Shown here: one piece after another, positions 10,093-21,295 of the stretch
How positions within the stretch are numbered: position 1 is the first letter of the stretch
Layout of the letters: each line of letters begins with the position of its first letter
Origin: Brevibacterium sp. 'Marine'
GTDB lineage: Bacteria > Actinomycetota > Actinomycetes > Actinomycetales > Brevibacteriaceae
Assembly: GCF_012844365.1 (NCBI RefSeq)
Contig: NZ_CP051626.1
Coordinates: 2,356,001-2,420,000 of the forward strand
Reading direction: 5' to 3'
Length of the DNA: 64,000 nt
Notes under the pieces: model-generated
Seen by the model: the letters and a program-made list of their open reading frames with translations, nothing else
Database searches by the model: none
What the model was told of the DNA's origin: nothing
Program-made: the position numbers and the translations under genes

Positions 10093-10392
10093 TCAGCCTG
10101 CACAGTCCGTGCAGATGGGGATCCCGCCCTCTTCCGTCGCAAGCTGCGAACGATGGCGGACCAAGAAGCACTCCATGCAGGTGAACTCATCGTTCTGCTT
10201 GGGCAGGACCCGAACGGAGAGCTCTTCGTTCGACAGGTCCGCACCCGGAAGTTCGAAGCCTTCGGCTACTGCAGTCTCGTCTTCGTCGATCTTGCTCGCC
10301 TGAGCCTGGGAACGCTGGGCCTTGAGCTGCTCGATCGAATCGCTTTTGATCTCATCGTCTTGCTTGCGAGGTGCGTCGTAGTCTGTTGCCAT
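10093..10392 (-). CDS. DUF4193 family zinc-ribbon-like protein
   Basis: 99 residues, acidic N-terminal two-thirds. The C-terminal domain has two CxxC pairs (CMEC and CTDC, about residues 72-75 and 95-98) arranged as a zinc ribbon: FTCMECFLVRHRSQLA...GIPICTDC. Homologue of Rv2699c. DUF4193 proteins are conserved in Actinomycetota next to dut; function unknown. Confidence 0.9.
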   Translation of the reverse strand: MATDYDAPRKQDDEIKSDSIEQLKAQRSQAQASKIDEDETAVAEGFELPGADLSNEELSVRVLPKQNDEFTCMECFLVRHRSQLATEEGGIPICTDCAG

Positions 10393-10678
10393 ATGGCCTC
10401 ATCGCTCTCTGTCCGGAGGGGGTGCCGAAGAGGAACTATTCTCCTCTTCCGAGATGTGTCCCCAGCATTGTGCACTGTATGCTTGCCGTTGGCAAGATGG
10501 AATGAACACCGGATGCGGTGATTCTCGTCACCAGCTTGTCTGCATGGACAGAGCACACATAGAGTTCACGAAGAGCTCTGCAAGAATGCTTGTGATGGAC
10601 AGCACCGACAGCACTGCCTGTCGGTAGATTACCGGGTTCGTCCCCTGTGGAGGCGGCCCGAGGAAGGACGGATCCACA

Positions 10679-10906
10679 ATGAGTGAATTCGCTGATCAGC
10701 TCGACACCCGAATCGATGATGTCCGTCATCGCATTCACGAGGCCCGGTCTGCCGGTGACGACTTCCTCGTCGAAAACCTCATCGACGACCTGCAGAACCT
10801 CATGGAACTGGCCGGTCGCAACGATGTCGACACCGGTCCCATCGCCGAGGTGATCCAGGCCGAGACAGGTGCCCTGCCGGTCATCCCGGCCCCCGAGGAT
10901 AACTGA
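10679..10906 (+). CDS. Hypothetical protein, 75 residues, helical
   Basis: 75 residues, acidic, predicted mostly helical (residues 1-48 with a heptad-like pattern: FADQLDTRIDDVRHRIHEA), then a short tail. No membrane segment, cysteine pair or known motif. The ATG at 10679 has AGGAAGG (10661-10667) 11 bases upstream. It is monocistronic, divergent from the DUF4193 gene and closed by a strong terminator. I do not recognise a family. Confidence 0.7.
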   Translation: MSEFADQLDTRIDDVRHRIHEARSAGDDFLVENLIDDLQNLMELAGRNDVDTGPIAEVIQAETGALPVIPAPEDN

Positions 10907-10919
10907 GAGAACATCGAGA

Positions 10920-10962
10920 GAAAGAGCCCTCCCTCACCGATTCGGTGAGGGAGGGCTCTTTC
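10920..10962. terminator. Strong bidirectional terminator between the 75-residue protein gene and hemH
   Basis: 21-bp perfect stem: 10920-10940 pairs with 10942-10962 (GAAAGAGCCCTCCCTCACCGA and its complement) around a single central T. The real loop opens a few bases wider. Both sides end in CTCTTTC, and the element separates convergent genes. Confidence 0.85.
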
Positions 10963-10973
10963 GGCTCCGGGCC

Positions 10974-12086
10974 TCAGTTCGCCATGGCCCAGTTCGGATA
11001 GGTCGCGCGTTCGATGCGACCGCGGCAGCAGGCGATGCTGCAGGCTCCGCTGCCGGGCACCAGGGCCTTCGTCCCGGGCAGGGCCGGAGCGTCGATGTCA
11101 TCTCCGCGCAGCTGAGCGATACGCTCCTCCACGAGATCGACGAGGCCCTTGACGAAGGCGTCGTGGGTGCCCACAGTCGCCACTCGGGTGAAGTCGAGCC
11201 CGAGCTCTGCGGCGGTCTCCTTCGCCTCGGTGTCGAGGTCGAAGGCGACCTCCATATGATCGGAGATGAAGCCGATGGGCACGAGCACGACACCGGTCAC
11301 CCCCTCCTCGGCGAGTTCGGTCATCCGGTCGTTGACATCGGGTTCGAGCCACGGCACCTCGGGCGAGCCCGAACGCGAACAGTAGACGAGTTCGGCCGGA
11401 ACACGATCGGCCTGATCGATGCGCCCCACGAGATGGTCGATGAGCTCTTCGTGCTGGGCACGGTAGCCGTTGGTCGTCACCTCGGAGGCGTCCTGCATGA
11501 CGTTGGGGATCGAGTGGGTGACGAAGAGGATCCGGTGCTTGGCCGAGTCCATCTGTCCGACCTTGCTCCGGAAGTCGGTGAGTCCTTCGTTCAGACAGTC
11601 CGCGCAAGCGTCGGCGTAGCCGGGGTGGTTGTAGAACTGACGGATCTTGTCGATCGAGACGGTGAGGCCCTCGTCCTTGAGCGTGTCGATCGTCTTCGCG
11701 AAGTCCTCACGGTACTGACGGCACGACGAGTAGGACGAGTAGGCGGAGGTGTCGATCGAGAGGAACCGTGTGGCACCGTCCTTCGCCAGGGTGCGGACCT
11801 CATCGGTGAGATAGGGGTCCCAGTTGCGGTTTCCCCAGATCAGCGGAGTCTCGATCCCGCGACGATCGAGTTCGTCGCGCAGCGCGGCCAGCAGCGCCTT
11901 GTTCTGATCATTGATCGGAGACTTCCCTCCGAAGCCGAAATAGTGCTCCCCCACCTCCTCGAGCCGCTCCTCGGGAATCCCGCGGCCGGCGGTGACGTTG
12001 CGAAGGAATGGAACCACTTCTTCTGGGGCCTCCGGTCCGCCGAATGACATGAGGACCAGGGCGTCGATGGGTGCAGTCGTTTTCAC
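10974..12086 (-). CDS. hemH: Ferrochelatase (coproporphyrin ferrochelatase type)
   Basis: 370 residues from a GTG at 12086. Inserts Fe(II) into the porphyrin, in Gram-positives coproporphyrin III, in the late haem pathway (CpfC). Family landmarks are LMSFGGPEAPEEVVPFL at the N-terminus, the active-site region IRQFYNHPGY with its conserved His, and the acidic metal-path segment SDHMEVAFDLDTEA. Cys in SSCRQY plus the C-terminal GACSIACC group match the [2Fe-2S] cluster ligands known for actinobacterial ferrochelatases. No other haem gene is adjacent, but the cytochrome bd operon, a haem consumer, is 5 kb away. Confidence 0.95.
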   Translation of the reverse strand: MKTTAPIDALVLMSFGGPEAPEEVVPFLRNVTAGRGIPEERLEEVGEHYFGFGGKSPINDQNKALLAALRDELDRRGIETPLIWGNRNWDPYLTDEVRTLAKDGATRFLSIDTSAYSSYSSCRQYREDFAKTIDTLKDEGLTVSIDKIRQFYNHPGYADACADCLNEGLTDFRSKVGQMDSAKHRILFVTHSIPNVMQDASEVTTNGYRAQHEELIDHLVGRIDQADRVPAELVYCSRSGSPEVPWLEPDVNDRMTELAEEGVTGVVLVPIGFISDHMEVAFDLDTEAKETAAELGLDFTRVATVGTHDAFVKGLVDLVEERIAQLRGDDIDAPALPGTKALVPGSGACSIACCRGRIERATYPNWAMAN

Positions 12087-12369
12087 GGTTTCGATCTTAC
12101 AGACTGCACCTCAACTCGGCCCGCTGTCCACAGAGTGAGCCGTGCCCACTCACGGTGCAGACCGGATCGGGTCGGACCACGCCTGCCGTGCCGCTGTCAA
12201 CTGTTCAGGCCCCGGGTTCACGCCCGACTCAACCGTGGCCGGTCTCACAGTCTCCCTCTGCCGGCGGTCGATCCGGCCTGTGATTTCGCGACTCGCGCGG
12301 AAATCTGCCCGGCGCGACGCGCCGAACGTGACACGATCTTCAAGAGACGCGACAAAGGAGCTTAAGGCA

Positions 12370-13491
12370 ATGCGTGAACTGATCTTGAACGGAGTCAACG
12401 CAGACGGCACTCATCTGCTGTTGAACGACGAGAACGGGCTTCAGTACCGAGTCGTCCTCGATGAGGCTCTCATCGCCGCGGTCCGCAGGGACCGCTCCCA
12501 GTCCAAGCCCGAGGCTCCCGTGCGCCCGAAGGAGATCCAGGCCATGATCCGCGGCGGCATGGACGCCGAAGAGGTCGTGGCCACCACCGGAGCCGATCTC
12601 GAATATGTGCGCACCTACGTAGGTCCGGCGATGGCCGAACGCGAACGCACCGCCTACCTCGCCAGCCGTCATCCCATCTATTCCGACCACGATCCCAACG
12701 GTGAGCCGACTCCGCTCATCGAGCTGTGCCAGGAACGTCTGGCGATGCGTGATGTCGATATCGAGACGATGGAATGGGATTCCTGGAAGCAGCAGGACGG
12801 CAACTGGTACATCCAGCTCAGCTTCACTGCCGCTGATCGAGTCCGCACCGCCAGCTGGCACTACTACCGCCGATCGCTGACCCCGATCGACGACGAGGCG
12901 AAGTGGCTCGCCGATTCCGGCCCCACCGACACCGGACCGATCCCGAACTACGGCAGCGGTGCGGAGCGTCAGAGGAGCACCGAGGAGGTCGATGTCCTCC
13001 CGCGCACCGATCAGTCGTCCGCGTCGATCGCCGCGGACGGACCGGTCCGCCCCACCGCCGGTTCGGCTCCGTCGCAGCAGGCCCGCGATCACCAAGCTGA
13101 GACCGGCCGGATTCTGGAGAACCTGCGCAAGCGTCGCCACACCGAGGAGGAGCCGCGGACCCGTCTGCGTGCGGTCACCGAGGATCCCGAGACTCACCCG
13201 CAGGGGGCGCACACCGCTCCCGGTCAGCCCGAAGCCGCCGCCGATGACGAGGTCTTCGCCTTCGAGGATGCGGCTGCCTCTGCCGAGGAACCGCAGGAGC
13301 CGACTGAGAAGGTCGGTGTCTTCGATGATGAGAATCAGCTCTCGCTGCTCAATGAGCCCGGGGTGAGCGATCACTCCGATGATTTCAAGGACTCTGCGTC
13401 GGCGAAGGACTCGAAGCCGAAGTCGAAGAAGAATTCGCGAGCCTCGATCCCGAGCTGGGACGAGATCATGTTCGGGTCGAAGCGGGACTGA
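12370..13491 (+). CDS. sepH: Septation protein SepH
   Basis: 373 residues. The N-terminal DUF3071 domain (MRELILNGVNADGTHLLLND onward, to about residue 170) contains a helix-turn-helix-like part. A long charged, low-complexity middle (about 200-345) follows. The conserved C-terminal peptide is SIPSWDEIMFG. In Streptomyces and mycobacteria SepH binds FtsZ and promotes its assembly. The ATG at 12370 has AAAGGAG 9 bases upstream. An in-frame upstream extension reads from 12142 but lacks any ribosome site. It converges on cydDC with only 2 bp between stops and no terminator visible. Confidence 0.93.
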   Translation: MRELILNGVNADGTHLLLNDENGLQYRVVLDEALIAAVRRDRSQSKPEAPVRPKEIQAMIRGGMDAEEVVATTGADLEYVRTYVGPAMAERERTAYLASRHPIYSDHDPNGEPTPLIELCQERLAMRDVDIETMEWDSWKQQDGNWYIQLSFTAADRVRTASWHYYRRSLTPIDDEAKWLADSGPTDTGPIPNYGSGAERQRSTEEVDVLPRTDQSSASIAADGPVRPTAGSAPSQQARDHQAETGRILENLRKRRHTEEEPRTRLRAVTEDPETHPQGAHTAPGQPEAAADDEVFAFEDAAASAEEPQEPTEKVGVFDDENQLSLLNEPGVSDHSDDFKDSASAKDSKPKSKKNSRASIPSWDEIMFGSKRD

Positions 13492-13493
13492 CC

Positions 13494-17095
<3,602 letters not shown>

Positions 17096-17099
<4 letters not shown>

Positions 17100-18118
17100 G
17101 ATCGGATCGCCACCGGCAGCTTGTGCGCTTCGGGGATGTGGGTCTCGGCGATGCGGCCGAGGAACATCCGGTAGCTGAAGATCTGGTAGGCGATGATGAT
17201 CGGCAGGATCACGATCGTCACGATGAGCATGACGTTCAGGGTGTAGTCCGACGACGAGGCTGCACCGATCGTCAGCGAGTTCGACGGGTCGAGCGTCGAG
17301 GGCAGAACGTTCGGGAAGGCACCGGAGAAGACCGCTGCCAGTCCTGCGATGAGATAGATCCCGTGCAGAATGAACGCTCTCTTCTCGGCTCCGGCGCGCA
17401 CCGCGAAGTACGCGGCGATGAGCGCGGCAATCGCAATGAGCACCGGAACGACGAGCCAGGTCCGCTGAGTGATCGAGGAGGCGAACCAGATGAGGAACGG
17501 GATCGCCGCCGGCAGCATGATCCTCCCGGCCCAGCGCCGCGACCGTGCCCGGACTTCGCCCTGGGTCTTGAGTCCGAGGAAGATGAGCCCGTGGGCCAGG
17601 GAGAAGCCGAGTCCGCCGAGGCCGCCGACGAGCGCCGGCCACGACATCCAGGCGAAGGGGCCGCCGACCATATCGCCGTGATCATTGAGCGGCAGCCCGA
17701 TGGTCGTCAGCGCCAGCATCGCTCCGATGCAGACGGCAGTTCCGGCCGAGCCCACGGCCACGGCCCAGGTCCAGAAGGACTTCCACCGCTGCGAGTGCCC
17801 CTTGCCGCGGTATTCGATGGCCACGGCGCGGAAGATCAGTGCGAGCAGGCAGATCGTCAGGGGAATGTAGAGCGCGGAGAACAGTGAGGCGTACCAGTGC
17901 GGGAAGGCGGCGAACATCGCTCCGGCCGCGGTGATCAGCCAGACTTCGTTGCCCTCCCAGACCGGGCCGATCGAGTTGAGCAGAACGCGTTTGCTGCGTT
18001 CGCTGCGACTGAGGAAGGGCATCATCATGCCCACACCGAGGTCGAAGCCGTCGAGGAAGAGGTATCCCATCCAGAGCACGACGATGAGGACGAACCAGAT
18101 TGTGGCGAGGATTTCCAT
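17096..18118 (-). CDS. cydB: Cytochrome bd ubiquinol/menaquinol oxidase subunit II
   Basis: 340 residues with about 8-9 membrane segments. It begins with the typical MEILATIWFVLIVVLWMGYL, followed by FLDGFDLGVGMM. Subunit II is structural for the cytochrome bd oxidase, which reduces O2 at low oxygen and resists nitric oxide and H2S; it carries no haem itself. It follows cydA by 12 bp and overlaps cydDC by 4 bp, so cydA-cydB-cydDC form one operon. Confidence 0.95.
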
Positions 18119-18130
18119 CGTGACCTTCCC

Positions 18131-19702
18131 TCAGTACGCGAACGACAGGACGTCGTCGCCGTTGTCGGTGATCGTGGGCTTCGTATTCGTCTGGTCGAGT
18201 TCGGGCATCGCCGAGGCGACTCCGCCCTTGACGTACTTCGTGATCAGTCGCAGTTCGACGACCATCAGAATTCCGTAGACGGTGGCCAGGCTGATCAGTG
18301 AGAACAGCAGCATTGCCGGTGTCACCTCGGGTGACAGCGCCGCTTGGGTGTACATATACACCCCGTCGAGCTGGGCCGGGTTCGGGGCCACGACGAAGGG
18401 CTGACGGCCCATCTCGGTGAAGATCCATCCGGCCGAGTTCGCGAGGAACGGTGTCGTGATGGCCAGGACGAAGCCGCGGCTGAGCCACTTGGACTCGGGC
18501 ACCGTGCCCTTGCGGGCCAGCCACAGTCCGATGACGCAGACCCCGGCGGCCAGGGCGCCGAAGCCGATCATCATCCGGAAGCCCCAGTAGGTGACGATCA
18601 TGATCGGCTGGTAGTCGATCGGTTCGCCGGCGTGTTCGCCGTAGCGCGGGTCGTCGGGGATGTGGGTGCCATAGCGCTCCTGGTATTCGGGCAGCAGCGT
18701 CGTCACACCGTGGACGGGGGTGTCGAAGTCCCCATTGGCCAGGAACGACAGCAGACCGGGGATCTCGAAGATGTTCTCCACGCCGTCGCAGTCATTCGAC
18801 GAGGGGTCGGCGATCGTGAGAACGGAGAATTGGGTGCCGTCGTGGCAGGCCGCCTCGGCGGAGGCCATCTTCATGGGCTGCTGCTCGAACATCAGCTTGG
18901 CTTGGACGTCACCGGTGATCGAGACGCCGGCGAAGGCGAGGACACCGACGATCGCACCGATGCGCAGGGACTTGATCCACACCGCATGGTCTGTCTTGTC
19001 CCGTCCGGGAATCTTCTTCGAGGAACCGACGATGACCTTGCCGTCGGCTCCGACGGTGTCGATTCCGTCCTTGCGCCGGTGGTAGAGGTGGTACCACGAG
19101 ATGCCGAGGAGGAAGGAACCGCCGACGGCCAGGGCGCCGAAGATCGTGTGCGTGAAGGCGGCGATGGCGGTGTTGTTGCCGAGCACCGCCCAGACGTCGG
19201 TCATCACCGGCCGGCCGTCGACCATCTCGACGCCGACGGGATGCTGCATCCAGGAGTTCGCGACGATGATGAAATAGGCCGAGACCCACGTGCCGATGAC
19301 GGCCAGCCACAGCGAACCGAGGTGGACCGCCCGCGGCAGTCTGCCCCAGCCGAAGATCCACAAGCCGAGGAACGTCGATTCGAGGAAGAAGGCCAGCAGG
19401 GCCTCCAACGCCAGAGGTGCGCCGAAGACGTCGCCGACGAAGCGGGAGTATTCGCTCCACGCCATGCCGAACTGGAATTCCTGGACCAGGCCGGTGGCCA
19501 CTCCCATGATGAAGTTGATGAGGAAGAGCTTGCCGAAGAACTTCGTGCTCCGCAGATACACCTCGTTGCCGGTGCGGTGGTAGATCGTCTGCAGGATCGC
19601 CACGAGCATGCCCAGCCCCAGGGTCAACGGCACCATCCAGAAGTGGTAGACCGTTGTGATTCCGAATTGCCACCGTCCGATGAGGACCGGGTCCAGCTCC
19701 AT
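18131..19702 (-). CDS. cydA: Cytochrome bd oxidase subunit I
   Basis: 523 residues. Carries haems b558, b595 and d. Visible landmarks are the N-terminal His in TVYHFWMVPLTLG (haem ligand position), the His in FTHTIFGALAVGG, the GRQPFVV motif after WIFTEM, and a Q-loop region of the shorter type. The SSNDCDGVENIF region lies in the loop before the C-terminal helices. The ATG at 19702 has GGAG 6 bases upstream. On the minus strand a -10 TAGAAT lies inside a palindromic double operator; TGACAG 18 bp farther up is a possible -35. First gene of cydA-cydB-cydDC. Confidence 0.96.
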   Translation of the reverse strand: MELDPVLIGRWQFGITTVYHFWMVPLTLGLGMLVAILQTIYHRTGNEVYLRSTKFFGKLFLINFIMGVATGLVQEFQFGMAWSEYSRFVGDVFGAPLALEALLAFFLESTFLGLWIFGWGRLPRAVHLGSLWLAVIGTWVSAYFIIVANSWMQHPVGVEMVDGRPVMTDVWAVLGNNTAIAAFTHTIFGALAVGGSFLLGISWYHLYHRRKDGIDTVGADGKVIVGSSKKIPGRDKTDHAVWIKSLRIGAIVGVLAFAGVSITGDVQAKLMFEQQPMKMASAEAACHDGTQFSVLTIADPSSNDCDGVENIFEIPGLLSFLANGDFDTPVHGVTTLLPEYQERYGTHIPDDPRYGEHAGEPIDYQPIMIVTYWGFRMMIGFGALAAGVCVIGLWLARKGTVPESKWLSRGFVLAITTPFLANSAGWIFTEMGRQPFVVAPNPAQLDGVYMYTQAALSPEVTPAMLLFSLISLATVYGILMVVELRLITKYVKGGVASAMPELDQTNTKPTITDNGDDVLSFAY

Positions 19703-19735
19703 GGGTGCTCCATTCAGGTTTCACGCGAGCAGCGT

Positions 19736-19769
19736 TTCTACGTCACGTAGAATTCTACAGTTCGTAGAA
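19736..19769. promoter_or_regulatory. Two abutting 17-bp operators in the cydA promoter
   Basis: TTCTAC-gtcac-GTAGAA (19736-19752) and TTCTAC-agttc-GTAGAA (19753-19769) follow each other without a gap. Together with their flanks they form a 40-bp imperfect palindrome (19733-19772) whose centre is GTAGAATTCTAC. The presumed cydA -10 (TAGAAT, minus strand) is inside. The CTAC/GTAG half-sites resemble the TACA/TGTA-type half-sites of BlaI/MecI repressors. The adjacent divergent gene encodes a BlaI protein, so BlaI is the inferred ligand. Confidence 0.75.
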
Positions 19770-19881
19770 ACGCCGCTGTCACGGTTTCATCATTCAAGAC
19801 TCCCGGTTCCAATTATGCGCTGGGGCACGTTCGCCTGGCCAGGGCCGCAACTGGGCCGAAGATCAGGTGTCTGTGTGGAAT

Positions 19882-19904
19882 TCGACAGACTGTAGAGATA
19901 TACT
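19882..19904 (+). promoter_or_regulatory. blaI promoter with degenerate copy of the cyd operator
   Basis: CGAC-agact-GTAG (19883-19895, flanked by T and A) matches the cyd operator pattern CTAC-N5-GTAG with one changed base. It is directly followed by the -10 hexamer TATACT (19899-19904). No good -35 is visible. The position fits autorepression of blaI by steric block. Confidence 0.6.
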
Positions 19905-19945
19905 GGGGCGATCAGACCGACAAAGAAATTGAGGGCGAAAGAACT

Positions 19946-20308
19946 GTGGGAACACTGGGTGAACTCGAACGCAGCGTCATGGACGCCATCTGGGTCCACG
20001 ATGACGGGCTGAGTGCCGCCGAGCTCCGCGAAGTCCTCTCGGACCGCGAGCTCGCGCTGACGACGGTCCATACGGTTCTGTCTCGGCTCGAGAAGAAGGG
20101 ATTCGTCACTCGCGATCGCAGCATCCGTCCGCACCGCTACATCGCGGTCTCGACCCGTGAGGATCACGTGGCGGAGCTGATGACCGAGATGCTGTCTCAG
20201 GCACCGGATCGTCAGGCTGTGCTCGCCCGCTTCCTCGGCACCGTCTCGGAGGCCGACACCAAGGCGCTGCGCAATCTGCTCGGGCGCAATCACTCGACGC
20301 AGTCCTGA
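19946..20308 (+). CDS. blaI: BlaI/MecI/CopY-family transcriptional repressor
   Basis: 120 residues. N-terminal winged helix (about 1-75) with the family signature LGELERSVMDAIW and the recognition region ALTTVHTVLSRLEKKGFVTRDR. A C-terminal helical dimerisation part follows. Dimers bind inverted repeats and are inactivated by proteolysis, classically by the M56 receptor protease encoded next door. Starts with GTG at 19946; GAGG lies 12 bases upstream. In M. tuberculosis BlaI controls blaC and also ATP synthase genes and responds to respiratory stress. Here the gene is divergent from cydA and shares an operator pattern with it. Confidence 0.93.
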   Translation: MGTLGELERSVMDAIWVHDDGLSAAELREVLSDRELALTTVHTVLSRLEKKGFVTRDRSIRPHRYIAVSTREDHVAELMTEMLSQAPDRQAVLARFLGTVSEADTKALRNLLGRNHSTQS

Positions 20309-20326
20309 CCCAGGCCGGTCACCTCA

Positions 20327-21220
20327 ATGACCATCGTGGGAATCATTCTGGCCGTGCTGGCTTTTCTGCTGGCATGGCCTGTTCCTGCGGCACTTGCTCG
20401 TTTCCGCGGTGATCCGATCTCCGAGGTCGTCCTGTGGCAGGCCGTCGGACTCTCGGGTGGCCTGTCGCTCATCGGCGCCGCTCTCGCTTTCGCCGTCGCC
20501 CCGGGCACGACGAGTCTCCCCCAGGGACTCTTCGATCTCATGCGGGGCAAGGACCACACCCAGCTGTCGCTCCTGGCGTGGATCTTCCTCGTCATCGCCG
20601 TAGTCCTCATCGCTCGGCTGCTCGGCTGTCTGGTCCTCACGTTCTATTCGGCGCGGAAGACCCGCCTGCGCCACGACGAGATCCTCCATCTGCTCAGCGA
20701 ACCGTCGATCGCCTACCCTGACACCCGCATCATCACCACCGATGAAGCCGTCGCCTACTGTCTGCCCAAGGGGCCGCGGAAGGGCACCGCGGTCCTGTCC
20801 ACCGGTCTGCTCAAGGCCCTCGACGAGGACGAACGCACCGCCGTCATCGCCCATGAGCGGGCCCATCTGGATTTCCGGCACGATGTGCTCGTCATCCCCT
20901 TTGCCGCATGGCATCGGGCCCTGCCGTACTTCTCGGCCACGGCCATCGGGCTGAATTCGGTGAATCGACTCATCGAGCTCATGGCCGATGATCAGGCGCG
21001 TGACCATGTCGATCCGCAGATCCTGGCCCGGGCGGTCAGCTCAGCCGCAGCGATCAGTCCCGAGCATCGCAGCGACCTGTCCGCTCAGCGCATCCTGCGC
21101 CTGTCACGCCCCTTGGATCCGGCGCGGATCCCCGTGCGCCTGATGTCGATCGGGCTGGCAGTTCTGCTTCTGCTCCTGCCGACCCTGCTCATCGTCACGC
21201 CCTCGGCATTCGGCATCTGA
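20327..21220 (+). CDS. M56-family (BlaR1/MecR1-type) membrane metalloprotease
   Basis: 297 residues. Two to three N-terminal membrane segments (about 3-22, 37-58, 84-108), then a cytosolic zinc protease domain with HERAH (near 183; HExxH) and the downstream ELMADDQA segment, and a final membrane helix (about 268-290). There is no C-terminal penicillin-binding sensor domain, unlike BlaR1/MecR1 of staphylococci, so the signal is not obviously a beta-lactam. It follows blaI by 18 bp and is presumably its cognate inactivating protease. Confidence 0.9.
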   Translation: MTIVGIILAVLAFLLAWPVPAALARFRGDPISEVVLWQAVGLSGGLSLIGAALAFAVAPGTTSLPQGLFDLMRGKDHTQLSLLAWIFLVIAVVLIARLLGCLVLTFYSARKTRLRHDEILHLLSEPSIAYPDTRIITTDEAVAYCLPKGPRKGTAVLSTGLLKALDEDERTAVIAHERAHLDFRHDVLVIPFAAWHRALPYFSATAIGLNSVNRLIELMADDQARDHVDPQILARAVSSAAAISPEHRSDLSAQRILRLSRPLDPARIPVRLMSIGLAVLLLLLPTLLIVTPSAFGI

Positions 21221-21251
21221 GCCCGGGCCGGCGTTCGGCCCGGGCTCAGAT
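21215..21251. terminator. Bidirectional terminator between the M56 gene and parE
   Basis: 16-bp perfect stem (ATCTGAGCCCGGGCCG, 21215-21230, with its complement 21236-21251) and a 5-nt loop GCGTT. The stop codon of the M56 gene is inside the left arm. No long T-run follows, as is common in high-GC genomes. Confidence 0.75.
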
Positions 21252-21295
21252 GAGTCGGTGCTGACTCAGCATCGGTGCTGACTCGGTCGTTACTC

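Noticed and set aside
17100..17642. 181-residue N-terminal extension of CydDC
   Set aside because: It lies inside cydB in another frame and is Arg/His-rich without hydrophobic segments; the GTG overlapping the cydB stop is the natural start.
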